DNA of 64,000 bases, taken from NCBI RefSeq assembly GCF_014084045.1, contig NZ_CP043732.1, positions 806,001 to 870,000 on the forward strand. The letters run 5' to 3'. Below the pieces are notes generated by a model, which searched no databases, had not been told where the DNA came from, and worked only from the letters and a program-made list of their open reading frames with translations. The translations under genes and the position numbers were made by a program. Below are positions 1 to 8,802 of the stretch, piece by piece (position 1 is the stretch's first letter; the number at the start of each line of letters is the position of its first letter). This stretch comes from Microbacterium esteraromaticum. GTDB taxonomy: Bacteria > Actinomycetota > Actinomycetes > Actinomycetales > Microbacteriaceae.

Positions 1-103
1 GCTCCTCGTCGGCCGGGGCGACCCCGCGTCGGCCGCGGCGGCCTCCGCATCGGCCTGGTGCGGTTCTCATCGACGACGGACGGTCTCTCATCCCGGCGGA
101 CGA

Positions 104-139
104 CCGAGCCCACGACGGTCTTCACCGTCGTGGGCTCGG
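104..139 (-). terminator. Strong hairpin ending the sugar operon
   Basis: A perfect 16-bp stem (104-119 paired with 124-139) closes a 4-nt loop. It lies 12 nt beyond the stop codon of the epimerase gene on the minus strand, so it is the likely terminator of the 7.6-0.1 kb operon. No U tract follows, which is common for actinobacterial terminators. Confidence 0.7.
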
Positions 140-150
140 GCCGTCTCCCG

Positions 151-1128
151 TCAGGCGGGGATGACCGACAGCGTGACGGTCTTCGTCACGGTCGCGCCGG
201 GCTGGATGGTCGTCGCCGTGCCGGTCAGCTCGCGCGCACGGCGCACTCCGCTCGGATAACCGCTCGCGGGTTCGAGGGCGAGCGAGTGCGCCGCCCCGAA
301 CCACGGGTAGTCCTGCCTGCCGCCGGCCTCGTACCAGTACCAGGCGAACGGGAAGTCCTCGCGACTCCACTCGAGCTGCACGCCGAGGCCGAGCTCGGGA
401 TTGCGGATGCGCGCGCGCACCTGCTCGTCATCGAACGATCCCAGGAACGCCAGCCGTGACACCCCGCTGCGATCGGCGTCGAGCCGACCGAGGTCGTGGT
501 GCGAGCCGTCGGTCTCGTTGTGGTCCGGCCAGCGCGGGGGCGCCACGGTCGGCGGCACGTCGTCGGGCATGTCGGGGTTCACCACGCATCCGGTGATCTC
601 GACCGTCGTCGCCGGGCCGATCAGCGGCTCTCCGAAAGCCGGATGCTGGCACCAGAGCACATCGACGGGGCGCGCGCCCACATGAGTCACCGTCTCGGTG
701 ACCGTCACGCGGGCATCAGCCACTATCACGCGCTTCGACACGATGAACGGGCTGCGCGCGAGCGTCGCGCGCATCACGATCCCGCCATCGACGACCTCCG
801 CGTCGAACGGCGCGAGCCAGGTCTCGCCGTGGAATCCCCAGTCCACGCCGTGCTCGACGCTCGCCCGTCCGGCGTTCGGGAACATCGTGTTCCACCCGCC
901 GCCGGAGCGATCGAGGGCCAGCGCCTCGGGAACGCCCGGAAGAGGCAGGGCGTAGGGCGGCCGCAGGCCCCAGCGCGGAGTCCACAGCAGGTCCACACCG
1001 GTCGGTCGATGGGCGATCGCGTGCACGTCGCCGCCCTTGGCGGGGATGACGGTGACATCGACCTCGGAGGTCGAGAGGCGATGCGCCTCCCACCCCGAGA
1101 CGGTGATGATCCGGTGATCGAAAGTCAT
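151..1128 (-). CDS. Aldose 1-epimerase family protein
   Basis: A 325-residue protein of the galactose-mutarotase-like beta-sandwich family, which interconverts alpha and beta anomers of aldoses in the cytoplasm. The GGGWNTMFPNAG segment (residues ~76-87) and histidines in GFHGE (~100) and WCQHPAFG (~162) fit the positions of the family's active-site histidines. The ATG at 1128 was chosen because AGGAGCGG lies just upstream and the reading frame further up runs inside the permease gene. It is the last gene of the operon, 17 nt after the permease stop, and probably readies the imported or released sugar for the next enzyme. The exact sugar cannot be told. Family assignment is firm; an epimerase-fold protein without mutarotase activity remains possible. 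Confidence 0.85.
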   Translation of the reverse strand: MTFDHRIITVSGWEAHRLSTSEVDVTVIPAKGGDVHAIAHRPTGVDLLWTPRWGLRPPYALPLPGVPEALALDRSGGGWNTMFPNAGRASVEHGVDWGFHGETWLAPFDAEVVDGGIVMRATLARSPFIVSKRVIVADARVTVTETVTHVGARPVDVLWCQHPAFGEPLIGPATTVEITGCVVNPDMPDDVPPTVAPPRWPDHNETDGSHHDLGRLDADRSGVSRLAFLGSFDDEQVRARIRNPELGLGVQLEWSREDFPFAWYWYEAGGRQDYPWFGAAHSLALEPASGYPSGVRRARELTGTATTIQPGATVTKTVTLSVIPA

Positions 1129-1145
1129 CGGTGGTTCCGCTCCTG

Positions 1146-2048
1146 TCAGCGCAGCCCTGCGCGCGCCATCGACTGCATGAACTGCCGCTGGAAGATGAGG
1201 AAGACGATCAGGATCGGGATGAGCGACGAGACCGATCCCGCCAGTGCCGGCCCGAGCGACACGGTGCCGTCCTCCGACATGAACCTCGTGAGACCGAGCG
1301 GGATGGTGAACTTCGACTCGTCGGTGATCATGATCAGCGCGCTCTCGAAGTCGTTCCACGTGGCGTCGAAGATCAGGATGGCGAGGGCAGCGAGCATCGG
1401 ACGCGACAGCGGCAGGTAGATGTGGAAGAAGATGCGCCACTCGCTCGCGCCGTCCAGTCGTGCCGCCTCGCCCAGCTCCCGTGGCGCCGAGGCGAAGTGC
1501 TGTCTCAGCAGGAATGTCGAGAACACCGAGGCGAGGCCTGGCAGGATCAGCGCCCACAGCGTGTCGTAGAGACCGATCTGGCGGAAGAACATGAACCGCG
1601 GCACCAGCAGCAGCTGGGCGGGCACCATCGACGTCGCCAGGAACGCGATGAACAGCACGTTCTGGCCCTTGAACTTCAACTGCCCGAAGGCGTAGCCGGC
1701 GAGGGTGACGACCGCGAGCTGGCCGATGATGGTGGCGACGACGACGATCGTGGAGTTGCCGAAGTAGCGCACCATCGAGCGCTCGCCGAACCATACGTTG
1801 ATGTAGTTCGCCCACACCATCGGGTCGGGGATCCACCGCAGGGGCATCTCGAAGATGTCGCCGTTGGCCTTCAGCGATGACGAGAGCATCCACAGGAAGG
1901 GGGTGAGGAACAGCAGGGCGATGGCCGACATGATCAGGCCGCGCACCCACCACGCGAGGCGCTCGCGGCGCCTGCGTCGAAGCTGACCCGGGCGCGGGGT
2001 GAACTGCAGCTGGTCTGCGGCTCGCGTCTTCATGGTCGTGTCTCTCAT
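1146..2048 (-). CDS. Carbohydrate ABC transporter permease (MalG type)
   Basis: A 300-residue inner-membrane subunit of a CUT1 sugar importer. After a basic N-terminus (RRRRRER, ~24-30) there are about six membrane segments. The EAA loop that docks the ATPase is clear (ELGEAARLDG, ~192-201, followed by a downstream Pro). The start ATG overlaps the stop of the upstream permease by 4 nt (ATGA), so the two permeases are translationally coupled. No ATPase gene is in the window. CUT1 systems of actinobacteria commonly share one MsiK-like ATPase encoded elsewhere, and that is the likely arrangement here. The substrate is unknown, presumably the sugar handled by the neighbouring glycosidase-like protein. 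Confidence 0.93.
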   Translation of the reverse strand: MRDTTMKTRAADQLQFTPRPGQLRRRRRERLAWWVRGLIMSAIALLFLTPFLWMLSSSLKANGDIFEMPLRWIPDPMVWANYINVWFGERSMVRYFGNSTIVVVATIIGQLAVVTLAGYAFGQLKFKGQNVLFIAFLATSMVPAQLLLVPRFMFFRQIGLYDTLWALILPGLASVFSTFLLRQHFASAPRELGEAARLDGASEWRIFFHIYLPLSRPMLAALAILIFDATWNDFESALIMITDESKFTIPLGLTRFMSEDGTVSLGPALAGSVSSLIPILIVFLIFQRQFMQSMARAGLR

Positions 2049-3015
2049 GAGTAGAGGCTCCGCCCTCGCTGAAGCCGGAACAGGCCGACCGACAGCACGA
2101 GCACGCCGAGCATGCTCATCACCCCGATCGCCGCTGCGTAGCCGAAGCGGTACGAGTGGAAGCCCACTTCGTACATGTAGTACGACAGCACGGTGGTCGA
2201 GTCACCGGGGCCGCCGGATGTCATGAACTGGATCATGCCGAACGCCTGGGAGCGGCCGATGAACGAGGTGATGACCAGGAAGGTCATGATCGGGACGAGG
2301 CCCGGGAAGGTGACCGTCCAGAACCGGCGCCAGGCGTTCGCGCCGTCGAGCGTCGCGGCCTCGTACAGGTCTTCGGGCATGTCCTGCAGAGCGGCGATCA
2401 CGAGGATCGCGACATAGCCGGCGCCGATCCACACCGACATGAGGATGACCGCCGGAAGCGCCCAGTCCTGGGAGATGAACCATCCCGGGGGCTCGGTGAT
2501 CCCCAGCGCACGCAGCACATCGTTGACCAGCCCGTTGGTCGGGTGCAGCAGCAGCAGCCAGACGGTGCCGGCCGCGATCACGTTGACCAGCGAGGGAAGG
2601 AAGAAGATGGCGCGGAGGATGCCGCGCAACGGCATCGGGCGGTTCAGGGCGAGGCCGAGCAGCACGCCGATAGCGACCGTGAGCGGGGTGCCGATGCCGG
2701 CGTAGAACATCGTGCGCCCGGTCGACTCCCAGAACATCTCGTCGCCGAGGATCTCCTGGAAGTTGGCCATGCCGATCCAGCGGATGCCCTCGATCCCCGA
2801 CACCACATTCCAGTCGGTGAAGGCGATGAGCAGCCCCGCGACGAGCGGGATGATCAGGAACGCGGCGACCGAGAGGATCGTCGGCGCCAGGAACATCCAC
2901 GGGATCCACCAGCGGTAGCCGTTGACGAGCTGGCCTCGCCGGCGGGGTGGGGCCTTCAGGGAGGCCGAGCGCGGTGCCCGGCCCCCTGAGTGGTCACGTT
3001 CTCGGTGACGGTCAC
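2045..3015 (-). CDS. Carbohydrate ABC transporter permease (MalF type), apparent 1-nt frameshift
   Basis: The partner permease of the CUT1 importer. The body starting near 2896 carries the membrane segments and the EAA loop (YEAATLDGANAWRRF). The usual basic cytoplasmic N-terminus is missing from that frame. It is found by starting at GTG 3015, which has AAGGA 7 nt upstream, and assuming one extra G in the G5 run at 2982-2986. The result reads VTVTENVTTQGGRAPRS and runs straight into LVNGYRWWIPWMFLAPT, giving 323 residues. As sequenced, only the ATG at 2896 (283 aa) opens the frame. The stop overlaps the next permease by 4 nt. I treat the frameshift as a likely sequence error, because five other genes here lose one base the same way. 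Confidence 0.85.
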
Positions 3016-3028
3016 AGGCGCGTCCTTC

Positions 3029-4378
3029 TCAGCTCGCCTTGGCGATCGCCTCGTCCGCACTCTGCTTGAGCTCTGCGATGGCGTCCTTGACCGACTTCGT
3101 GCGCAGGCGCACCTCGCTCTCCATCTTCGACTTCATGGTGGAGATCTCGGTGTACGCGGTGGTGATCGCACGCACCGACATCGGGGGCTCCTCGGTGAAG
3201 AAGGTCTTGTTGAACGCATCGACGTCGAACAGCTTGTCGGCGTCGGGCCCGAACAGGTTCTCGTACATCTGGTCGGACGGGTTCGCGAACTGGTCGGGGC
3301 TGATCTTGCCGGCCGTGGTCATGTGGTCGGCGCCCTCTCCCATCCAGAACTTGACGAAGGTCCAGGCGGCAGCGGCGTACTGGGTCTTCGACGAGATCTG
3401 CACGTCGTCACCGCGCACGCCGGGGTTGAAGTACGGCTTGCCGCCCGCGGGCGCCGGGTAGGGACGGAAGGTCACGCGGAAGTCGTGCGGGTACTCCGCG
3501 AGGTTCTTGGCATAGCGGATGACGTTGTTGCCGTCGATCATCATGCCGAACGTTCCGTTGAGGAAGTAGTTCTGCGCGTAGCCGCCGATCCCCTCGGCCA
3601 GGAGGCGTTCCTGGGTGAAGATCGAGTCGTCGTCCTCCATCGCGAGCACGAGATCGAGCTCTTCGCGATACGACCGGTGGTCGAAGTTCGACTCCTTGCC
3701 GCCGTCCTTGTACAGGTAGTCGCCGCCGAGAGTGGCCGGGAACGGCTTGGGGGCGTTGTAGGCGCCCACCTCGAACCCGGACTTCTTCAGCTTCTGCGCC
3801 ACGTCGTGGTAGTCGTCGATCGTCCAGTCGAAGGGCACGTCGATCTTGGCCTTCTCGAGGGCATCGGCGTTGAGTGCGACGTAGTTGGGGTACATCGAGG
3901 TGGGGATCGAGTACAGCTTGCCGTCGACTCGGGTGCTGATCGGCTCCTTCTCGACGAACATCTTGAGCTGATCGTCCTTCTTCGCGAGGTCCGTGAGGTC
4001 CATCGCCAGACCCGCCGCCGAACGCCGTGCGATGTCGACGGTGCCGTACGAGAAGAAGACGTCGATGGGCACGCCGCCCTGCAGCGCGGTGTCGAGCTTG
4101 AGGATGCCCTCCTCGTTGTTGACGAAGCGGACGTACTCGACCTTGATCTTCGGGTGCTTCTTCATGAAGGCGTCGATGAGGGCCTGCGGGCCCATGGCGG
4201 GATCCACGCCACCCCAGACCACGAGGCTGCCCTCGGCCTCGGTGCCCTTGTCTTCGACCGGCTTCTTCGCCGACGTCTCGCTCGGACCGCATGCCGCGAG
4301 CAGCGTCGTCGTCGCTGCGAGCCCGAGGCCTCCGATCAGCAGGCTGCGCCTGCTGATGCCGTTGTTGTTGCTGACCAC
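3029..4378 (-). CDS. Sugar-binding lipoprotein of the CUT1 ABC importer
   Basis: A 449-residue extracellular solute-binding protein (family 1) that captures a sugar or oligosaccharide outside the membrane and delivers it to the two downstream permeases. The N-terminus has a twin-arginine pair (RRSLLIGG, residues 10-17) followed by a lipobox LAAC with Cys30, so it is a lipid-anchored protein that may be exported by Tat. The GTG at 4378 was chosen because AAGGAGGT sits about 7 nt upstream, while the longer frame has no ribosome site and would place the signal internally. The permease GTG follows 13 nt after the stop. A strong promoter with its own -35/-10 lies just upstream, so this gene is probably expressed more highly than the enzymes before it. 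Confidence 0.93.
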   Translation of the reverse strand: MVSNNNGISRRSLLIGGLGLAATTTLLAACGPSETSAKKPVEDKGTEAEGSLVVWGGVDPAMGPQALIDAFMKKHPKIKVEYVRFVNNEEGILKLDTALQGGVPIDVFFSYGTVDIARRSAAGLAMDLTDLAKKDDQLKMFVEKEPISTRVDGKLYSIPTSMYPNYVALNADALEKAKIDVPFDWTIDDYHDVAQKLKKSGFEVGAYNAPKPFPATLGGDYLYKDGGKESNFDHRSYREELDLVLAMEDDDSIFTQERLLAEGIGGYAQNYFLNGTFGMMIDGNNVIRYAKNLAEYPHDFRVTFRPYPAPAGGKPYFNPGVRGDDVQISSKTQYAAAAWTFVKFWMGEGADHMTTAGKISPDQFANPSDQMYENLFGPDADKLFDVDAFNKTFFTEEPPMSVRAITTAYTEISTMKSKMESEVRLRTKSVKDAIAELKQSADEAIAKAS

Positions 4379-4438
4379 AATCTGACCTCCTTGTCGGTGC
4401 GGCTGCGGATGCACGGGGGCGCACCTGCTGCTGTCTTC

Positions 4439-4468
4439 AGCATATGGAGCCGCGAGTTTATGTGTCAA
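4439..4468 (-). promoter_or_regulatory. Vegetative promoter for the sugar-binding protein gene
   Basis: On the minus strand TTGACA (4468-4463) is followed after 18 nt by TATGCT (4444-4439), near consensus for the main sigma factor. The expected start lies about 50 nt before the GTG at 4378. The surrounding AT-rich stretch stands out from the GC-rich background and may hold an operator, but no clear palindrome is seen. Confidence 0.65.
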
Positions 4469-4522
4469 TGTCTAGAGGTAAATACATTTGCTGGATCCGG
4501 GCCGATCGGCAGCGCTCGCAGG

Positions 4523-6577
4523 TCAGCCCGTGCGTCCCACCATCGCCGTCTCGCTCACCCCCAGTTCTGCGATGGGCTCGTCTAGCGGGCGGACATCGAT
4601 CGCTCCCGCGATCACGTCGAGCCCGCGCTCGAGATCGCTCCAGTCGCCGAGGCCGTGCAGCACCTCGAGGCGGAAGGCGGTCGGCCACGCCGGCAGCCAC
4701 TCGCACGGGTGGAACTCTGTCACCAGAGGGCGACCCCAGCGCGTGTGGAAGATCGCCTCGTCCTGCGAGCCGGCGGGACGCACCCGCCCGCGCACCGAAA
4801 GGGTGCCGTCGGAGATCAGCTGGCTGGCCCCCACCCATAGGGCGAGCGCCCGCTCGCGCCACTGGTCATCGCCGGTCGCCTCGGCGAGCGCGAAGAACGA
4901 CAGCACATCATGCAGCGAGTACTGGTCGACGGCGGTGTGAGCCGTCGAGACCGAGGTCATGCCGAAGGTGTCGATACCGGTCTCGTGCAGCAGGCTGCCC
5001 TCGGGGTACTTCACGGTGAAGTGCATCATCCAGGTGCTCAGATACCACGCGGTGGTCTCGGCCGCTTCGAGGTAGCGGCGCTCGCCGGTGAGCTTATGCA
5101 GGCGCAGGGCGGCGATGAGCAGCGGGCTCGACGACTCCTTGTCGATGCAGTACGTGTCGAGCGCGCCGGCCGTGGTGTAGCCGTCGCGCAGCAGCTCCGC
5201 GTAGTAGAAGTCGAAGGCGCGCACAGCGCTGTCGCGGTAGGCCTCGTCGCCGGTGACCTCGTAGGCCTTGATCAGGGCGGGCACGAGGAAGCATCCGACG
5301 GTGCCGCCCTCACGGAACACGCTCCCGTCGGGATTCCACGCCTTGGCGAACTGCCCGCTCTCCTTCTGATCACGCAGCGCGAAGTCGCAGATTCCCAGCG
5401 CGACCCGCCGGTACTCGGGCCGCGGCTCGCCGATCCTCTCAGCGATCTCGTAGGCCGAGAGCAGGTGCTCAGCTGCGCCGCCCAGGTTGCACGCGTCGAT
5501 CGGGAAGATCCGCTTGCCGTCCGCACCCGTGACGAACTCGGGGTGGTACTCCTCGTAGGGCAGCTCCTTGCCCGGCTCCTTGCTCTGCTCGAGCTTCTCG
5601 ACGGCGGTCTCGAGCACGCCGTCCTCCTCCGGCGAGAGGCTGAACTTGATGCGCACCATGCCGTTGGGCATCGCGAAGCGGCACCAGTGGTCGAGCGTGC
5701 TGAGCCCCTTGTCACGGGCATCCGCATCTCCGGTGCGCTCGTACTCCTCAAGCAGAGCGACCGAGAGCAGGGCGCTCTGACCGACCCAGCCGATCTCGTA
5801 CTTCGAGATGCGCGCCTTGCCGAAGGCGGTGATGTCCTCATGCCAGCCGCATCCGCGGTTGATGCTGATGAAGCCGTCGGCCTCCCTCGACCAGAGGAAC
5901 TTCGTGTAGGCAAGGCTCAGCTCGTGCAGGCGCTTCGGGCCGAACCGCTCCTTCACGGGGTGGCCGTAGTAGCGGAACGCGAAGTCGAGCAGCGGCTGGT
6001 AGTCGAGGTGGGGGCGCTCGGCGGCGAAGCCGCCGATGACCGCCTGGAAGACACGGCGCGGCGGCATCGAGCCCTGGTAGGCCTCCTTCCAGAAGTGCCG
6101 GTGCAGCACCTGCGGGCCTTCGACCTCGGGCCACAGCAGCGTGTGCCGCTCGACGTCGCCCTCCCTGGTGAGCGAGCAGCTGACGGCGTCGTCGAGGGCG
6201 CCCGAGAGCACCACCGCCTGGCCGTCGGCCGCCGAGTAGGTGCAGGCAGGGATCGTGGCGCGGTGCCACGCCCAGGTCCACGGCGTGCCGTCGGCGGCGC
6301 GGTCCCCGACGTACTCGGGAGTGTCACCCCAGCCGTTGCCGTTGTAGCTGATCCCGGGAACCATCGTGTACTGCGGCGCGAACGTCGTCTCGAGTTCCAT
6401 GCGCATCGAGTCGGTCGGCTGGTCGCATACCCGCTCCCAGAGCCAGAATCCGCCCTCGATGGGCGTGAAGCTGTCCGTGGCGCCCTCGCGACCGAGAACC
6501 CTCAGGATGGGTTCTCGGTCGCGCCGCAGGGTCCACTCCCCGGCCTCGAAAACGAACTCGTACGCTTCGGTGGTCAT
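4523..6577 (-). CDS. Glycosidase-like protein of probable helical-barrel fold
   Basis: A 684-residue protein with no signal peptide, so probably cytoplasmic. The N-terminal ~180 residues look like a beta-rich domain (GGFWLWERV, WTWAWHRATIP). The rest has repeated helix pairs with aromatic and Asp/Glu-rich turns (YTKFLWSREADGF, GCGWHEDI, HPEFVTGADG, STAHTAVDQYSLHDV), the look of an (alpha/alpha)6 barrel as in several glycoside hydrolase and epimerase families. I cannot assign a family or name the catalytic residues. Two ATGs lie in tandem; the second (6577) is better spaced from AAGGG. It is co-transcribed with the aldolase-like gene 32 nt upstream and precedes the importer, which supports a role in breaking down the imported sugar. 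A polysaccharide lyase or N-acylglucosamine-epimerase-like enzyme are alternatives. Confidence 0.8.
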   Translation of the reverse strand: MTTEAYEFVFEAGEWTLRRDREPILRVLGREGATDSFTPIEGGFWLWERVCDQPTDSMRMELETTFAPQYTMVPGISYNGNGWGDTPEYVGDRAADGTPWTWAWHRATIPACTYSAADGQAVVLSGALDDAVSCSLTREGDVERHTLLWPEVEGPQVLHRHFWKEAYQGSMPPRRVFQAVIGGFAAERPHLDYQPLLDFAFRYYGHPVKERFGPKRLHELSLAYTKFLWSREADGFISINRGCGWHEDITAFGKARISKYEIGWVGQSALLSVALLEEYERTGDADARDKGLSTLDHWCRFAMPNGMVRIKFSLSPEEDGVLETAVEKLEQSKEPGKELPYEEYHPEFVTGADGKRIFPIDACNLGGAAEHLLSAYEIAERIGEPRPEYRRVALGICDFALRDQKESGQFAKAWNPDGSVFREGGTVGCFLVPALIKAYEVTGDEAYRDSAVRAFDFYYAELLRDGYTTAGALDTYCIDKESSSPLLIAALRLHKLTGERRYLEAAETTAWYLSTWMMHFTVKYPEGSLLHETGIDTFGMTSVSTAHTAVDQYSLHDVLSFFALAEATGDDQWRERALALWVGASQLISDGTLSVRGRVRPAGSQDEAIFHTRWGRPLVTEFHPCEWLPAWPTAFRLEVLHGLGDWSDLERGLDVIAGAIDVRPLDEPIAELGVSETAMVGRTG

Positions 6578-6609
6578 CATCGCCCTTACCTGTGTCGTGT
6601 CTGTCTTGC

Positions 6610-7575
6610 TCAGTCTTTCCGCGCGAATCCGCGGTCGATGTCAGTCATCGCCTGATCCCACCCAGGAGCCCCGTCTCGCCCAGCATAGGAAGGGTGCACG
6701 AGACCGGCCGCCTGGGACACCGCCGACGTGACATCGCCGTCGGTCGGGTAGAGCAGTGTGCGTCCGACCGTCAGGCCGCGCACACCGGGGAGCCGCAGAG
6801 CGTGCTCCCATCGGAGCAGAGTCGCATCGAGGTCGGGGCCGGAGTCGCCGCCGAGCAGCAGGGTCGGCAGGGTCGTCGCCGCCATCACGCGCTCCATGTC
6901 GTCGACCACGGGCAGCTTCAGCCAGCTGTGCGAGCTCGTGCCGCCGAGTCCGGCGGCGATGGCGATCGAATGGATCACCGCGTCGGCCGACAGGTCGTTG
7001 ACGACCTTGCCCTCGATCCGGCGGCTGATGAAGGGCTCGAGCATCACGGGCAGACCGGCTGCGGCGCATTCGGCGACCACGTGTCCCGTCGATTCGAGAG
7101 TCGACACGGTGCCCGGATCGTCGACATCCACCCGGATCAGCACCTTGGTCATGTCTGCGCCGATGCGGCTCGCCGAGCTCGCGTCGATCGCGGTGAAGCG
7201 GTCGTCCATCTCGAAGGTCGAGCCGCGCAGCCCGCCGCGGTTCATCGATGCGACGACCACCTTGTCGTCGAGCAGGCCCATCAGGGCGAGATCGTCGAGG
7301 ATGTCGGCGGTGCCGAGAACGCCGTCGACCCCGGGGTGGCTGAGCGCCTCGGCGAGCCGGTCGAGCAGATCTCCGCGGTCGGCCATCGCGAGAGGATCGA
7401 GGCCGACGCCGAGCGCTCCGCGCGCGGGATGATCCGCGGCGACGATGAACAGGCGCCCGTCGTCACCGAGCAGAGGGCGGCGCGAGCGGGTGGCGTGCGC
7501 GCGAGCCACGGCTTCGGGCTCGACGGCGCGGACATCGCGCAGACGGGCGAGGTCAGCGGGTGTGATGCGTGTCAT
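6610..7575 (-). CDS. Aldolase-like (beta/alpha)8 protein, Cgl0159 family
   Basis: A 321-residue cytoplasmic protein resembling the class I aldolase-like family typified by Corynebacterium Cgl0159, which is found in sugar and inositol catabolic clusters. Barrel-strand segments are visible (LFIVAADHPARGALG, VVVASMNRGG, MTKVLIRVDVDD, PVMLEPFI, WLKLPVVDDMERV, TLLLGGD). The Lys in WLKLPV is the best Schiff-base candidate by position, but this is inference. The gene is first in the operon and probably cleaves or rearranges a phosphorylated or keto intermediate of the pathway. No strong ribosome site precedes the ATG. Its real substrate is unknown; no kinase or inositol dehydrogenase is next to it that would identify the pathway. 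Confidence 0.82.
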   Translation of the reverse strand: MTRITPADLARLRDVRAVEPEAVARAHATRSRRPLLGDDGRLFIVAADHPARGALGVGLDPLAMADRGDLLDRLAEALSHPGVDGVLGTADILDDLALMGLLDDKVVVASMNRGGLRGSTFEMDDRFTAIDASSASRIGADMTKVLIRVDVDDPGTVSTLESTGHVVAECAAAGLPVMLEPFISRRIEGKVVNDLSADAVIHSIAIAAGLGGTSSHSWLKLPVVDDMERVMAATTLPTLLLGGDSGPDLDATLLRWEHALRLPGVRGLTVGRTLLYPTDGDVTSAVSQAAGLVHPSYAGRDGAPGWDQAMTDIDRGFARKD

Positions 7576-7611
7576 CGGCGGAACCGTTCGTCAGCAATGC
7601 GTCTTCTCACA

Positions 7612-7635
7612 TGACATGCGGTCAAGTGAATGTCA
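7612..7635. promoter_or_regulatory. Possible operator upstream of the sugar operon
   Basis: TGACAT (7612-7617) and its exact complement ATGTCA (7630-7635) are separated by 12 nt in the short AT-richer gap before the operon. On the minus strand a TTGACC (7625-7620) lies inside it and could be a -35 box. No regulator gene is adjacent. Confidence 0.35.
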
Positions 7636-7700
7636 CGACAATAACACAAATGCGCAGAGAGTCCAGAGCTCGGTTCCGAAAGACGTGCGGAGACGACAGC

Positions 7701-7728
7701 GGCCGGCGGCGCCTAGGCGCCGCCGGCC
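7701..7728 (-). terminator. Palindromic GC hairpin after the aldo/keto reductase
   Basis: A 28-bp perfect palindrome (GGCCGGCGGCGCC, TA, then its complement) starts 17 nt beyond the reductase stop at 7745. As RNA it folds to a very stable hairpin. It separates the reductase from the sugar operon promoter. Confidence 0.65.
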
Positions 7729-7744
7729 GGTCATCGACCCCGTC

Positions 7745-8758
7745 TCAGACCAGTCGCGTCTTCGGCGACACGTCGTACGTGTCCTCGGGATCGGTGTTCG
7801 CGACGTCGCCGAGCGCCTCGTCGATGGCCGTCATCACGTCGGGGCCCAGGCGCACGCCCGATGCCTTGACGGTCTCGGCGAGCTGCTCCGGGCGCGACGC
7901 GCCGACCAGGGCCGCGGCCACGTTCGGGTTCTGCAGCACCCATGCGATCGCGAGCTGCGGCATCGTGAGACCGGCTTCTGCGGCGATCGGCTTGAGGCGC
8001 TGGACGGCCTCGAGGATGTCGTCCTGCAGCAGGCGCTTGATGAAGTCGGCGCCCGAGTGCGGGTCGGTGGCCCGCGAGCCGTCCGGCACGGGCTGGCCCG
8101 GCAGGTACTTGCCGCTCAGCACGCCCTGAGCCATCGGCGACCACACGATCTGCGAGATGCCGAGGCTCTCGGAGGTCGGCACCACCTTGCCCTCGATCAC
8201 GCGGTGCAGCATCGAGTACTGCGGCTGGTTGGAGATCAGCTGGAAGCCGAGCTGCCGCGACAGCGCGTGCCCTTCGCGCAGCTGCTCGGCGGTCCACTCC
8301 GAGACGCCGATGTAGAGCGCCTTGCCCTGACGGACGACATCTGCGAACGCCTGCATGGTCTCTTCGAGCGGGGTCTCGTAGTCGTAGCGGTGAGCCTGGT
8401 AGAGGTCGACGTAGTCGGTGCCCAGTCGCTGCAGCGAGCCGTCGATGGACTCGAAGATGTGCTTGCGGCTCAGGCCGGTGTCGTTCGGACCCTTGGGGCC
8501 GGTCGGGAAGTACACCTTCGTGAAGATCTCGAGTCCGGCGCGACGCTGACCGGCGAGTGCCTTGCCGAGCACGACCTCGGCGGCCGTGTTCGCATAGGTG
8601 TCGGCCGTGTCGAAGGTGGTGATCCCGGCGTCGAGGGCGGCGTGCACCGTGGCGATCGCCGCCTCGTCGCCCACCTGCGAGGCGTGCGTCACCCAGTTGC
8701 CATAGGTGATCTCCGAGACCTTGAGTCCACTGTTTCCGAGGTAGCGATAGTTGACCAT
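7745..8758 (-). CDS. Aldo/keto reductase
   Basis: A 337-residue NADPH-dependent oxidoreductase of the aldo/keto reductase superfamily, closest in look to the potassium-channel beta-subunit/YghZ group. Family segments are visible: YRYLGNSGLKVSEITYGNW at the N-terminus, FDTADTYAN with the catalytic Asp and Tyr, EIFTKVYFPTG with the Lys, DYVDLYQAHRYD with the His, and SEWTAEQL, SNQPQYSML and ASRPEQLAETVKASG for cofactor binding. The ATG at 8758 was chosen over an upstream frame extension because homologues begin near MVNYRYLG and a TAGCGT box lies exactly 7 nt upstream, fitting a leaderless start. It reduces aldehydes or ketones; the physiological substrate is not evident. It is monocistronic, between a hairpin and its own promoter. 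Confidence 0.93.
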   Translation of the reverse strand: MVNYRYLGNSGLKVSEITYGNWVTHASQVGDEAAIATVHAALDAGITTFDTADTYANTAAEVVLGKALAGQRRAGLEIFTKVYFPTGPKGPNDTGLSRKHIFESIDGSLQRLGTDYVDLYQAHRYDYETPLEETMQAFADVVRQGKALYIGVSEWTAEQLREGHALSRQLGFQLISNQPQYSMLHRVIEGKVVPTSESLGISQIVWSPMAQGVLSGKYLPGQPVPDGSRATDPHSGADFIKRLLQDDILEAVQRLKPIAAEAGLTMPQLAIAWVLQNPNVAAALVGASRPEQLAETVKASGVRLGPDVMTAIDEALGDVANTDPEDTYDVSPKTRLV

Positions 8759-8765
8759 GCTTCCA

Positions 8766-8771
8766 ACGCTA
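8766..8771 (-). promoter_or_regulatory. -10 box for a leaderless start (aldo/keto reductase)
   Basis: TAGCGT on the minus strand with 7 nt to the ATG at 8758, so the start codon itself would be the first transcribed base or nearly so. Confidence 0.5.
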
Positions 8772-8802
8772 TCCGGCGTGGCGATACGGTGGCCGCTCTG
8801 CG

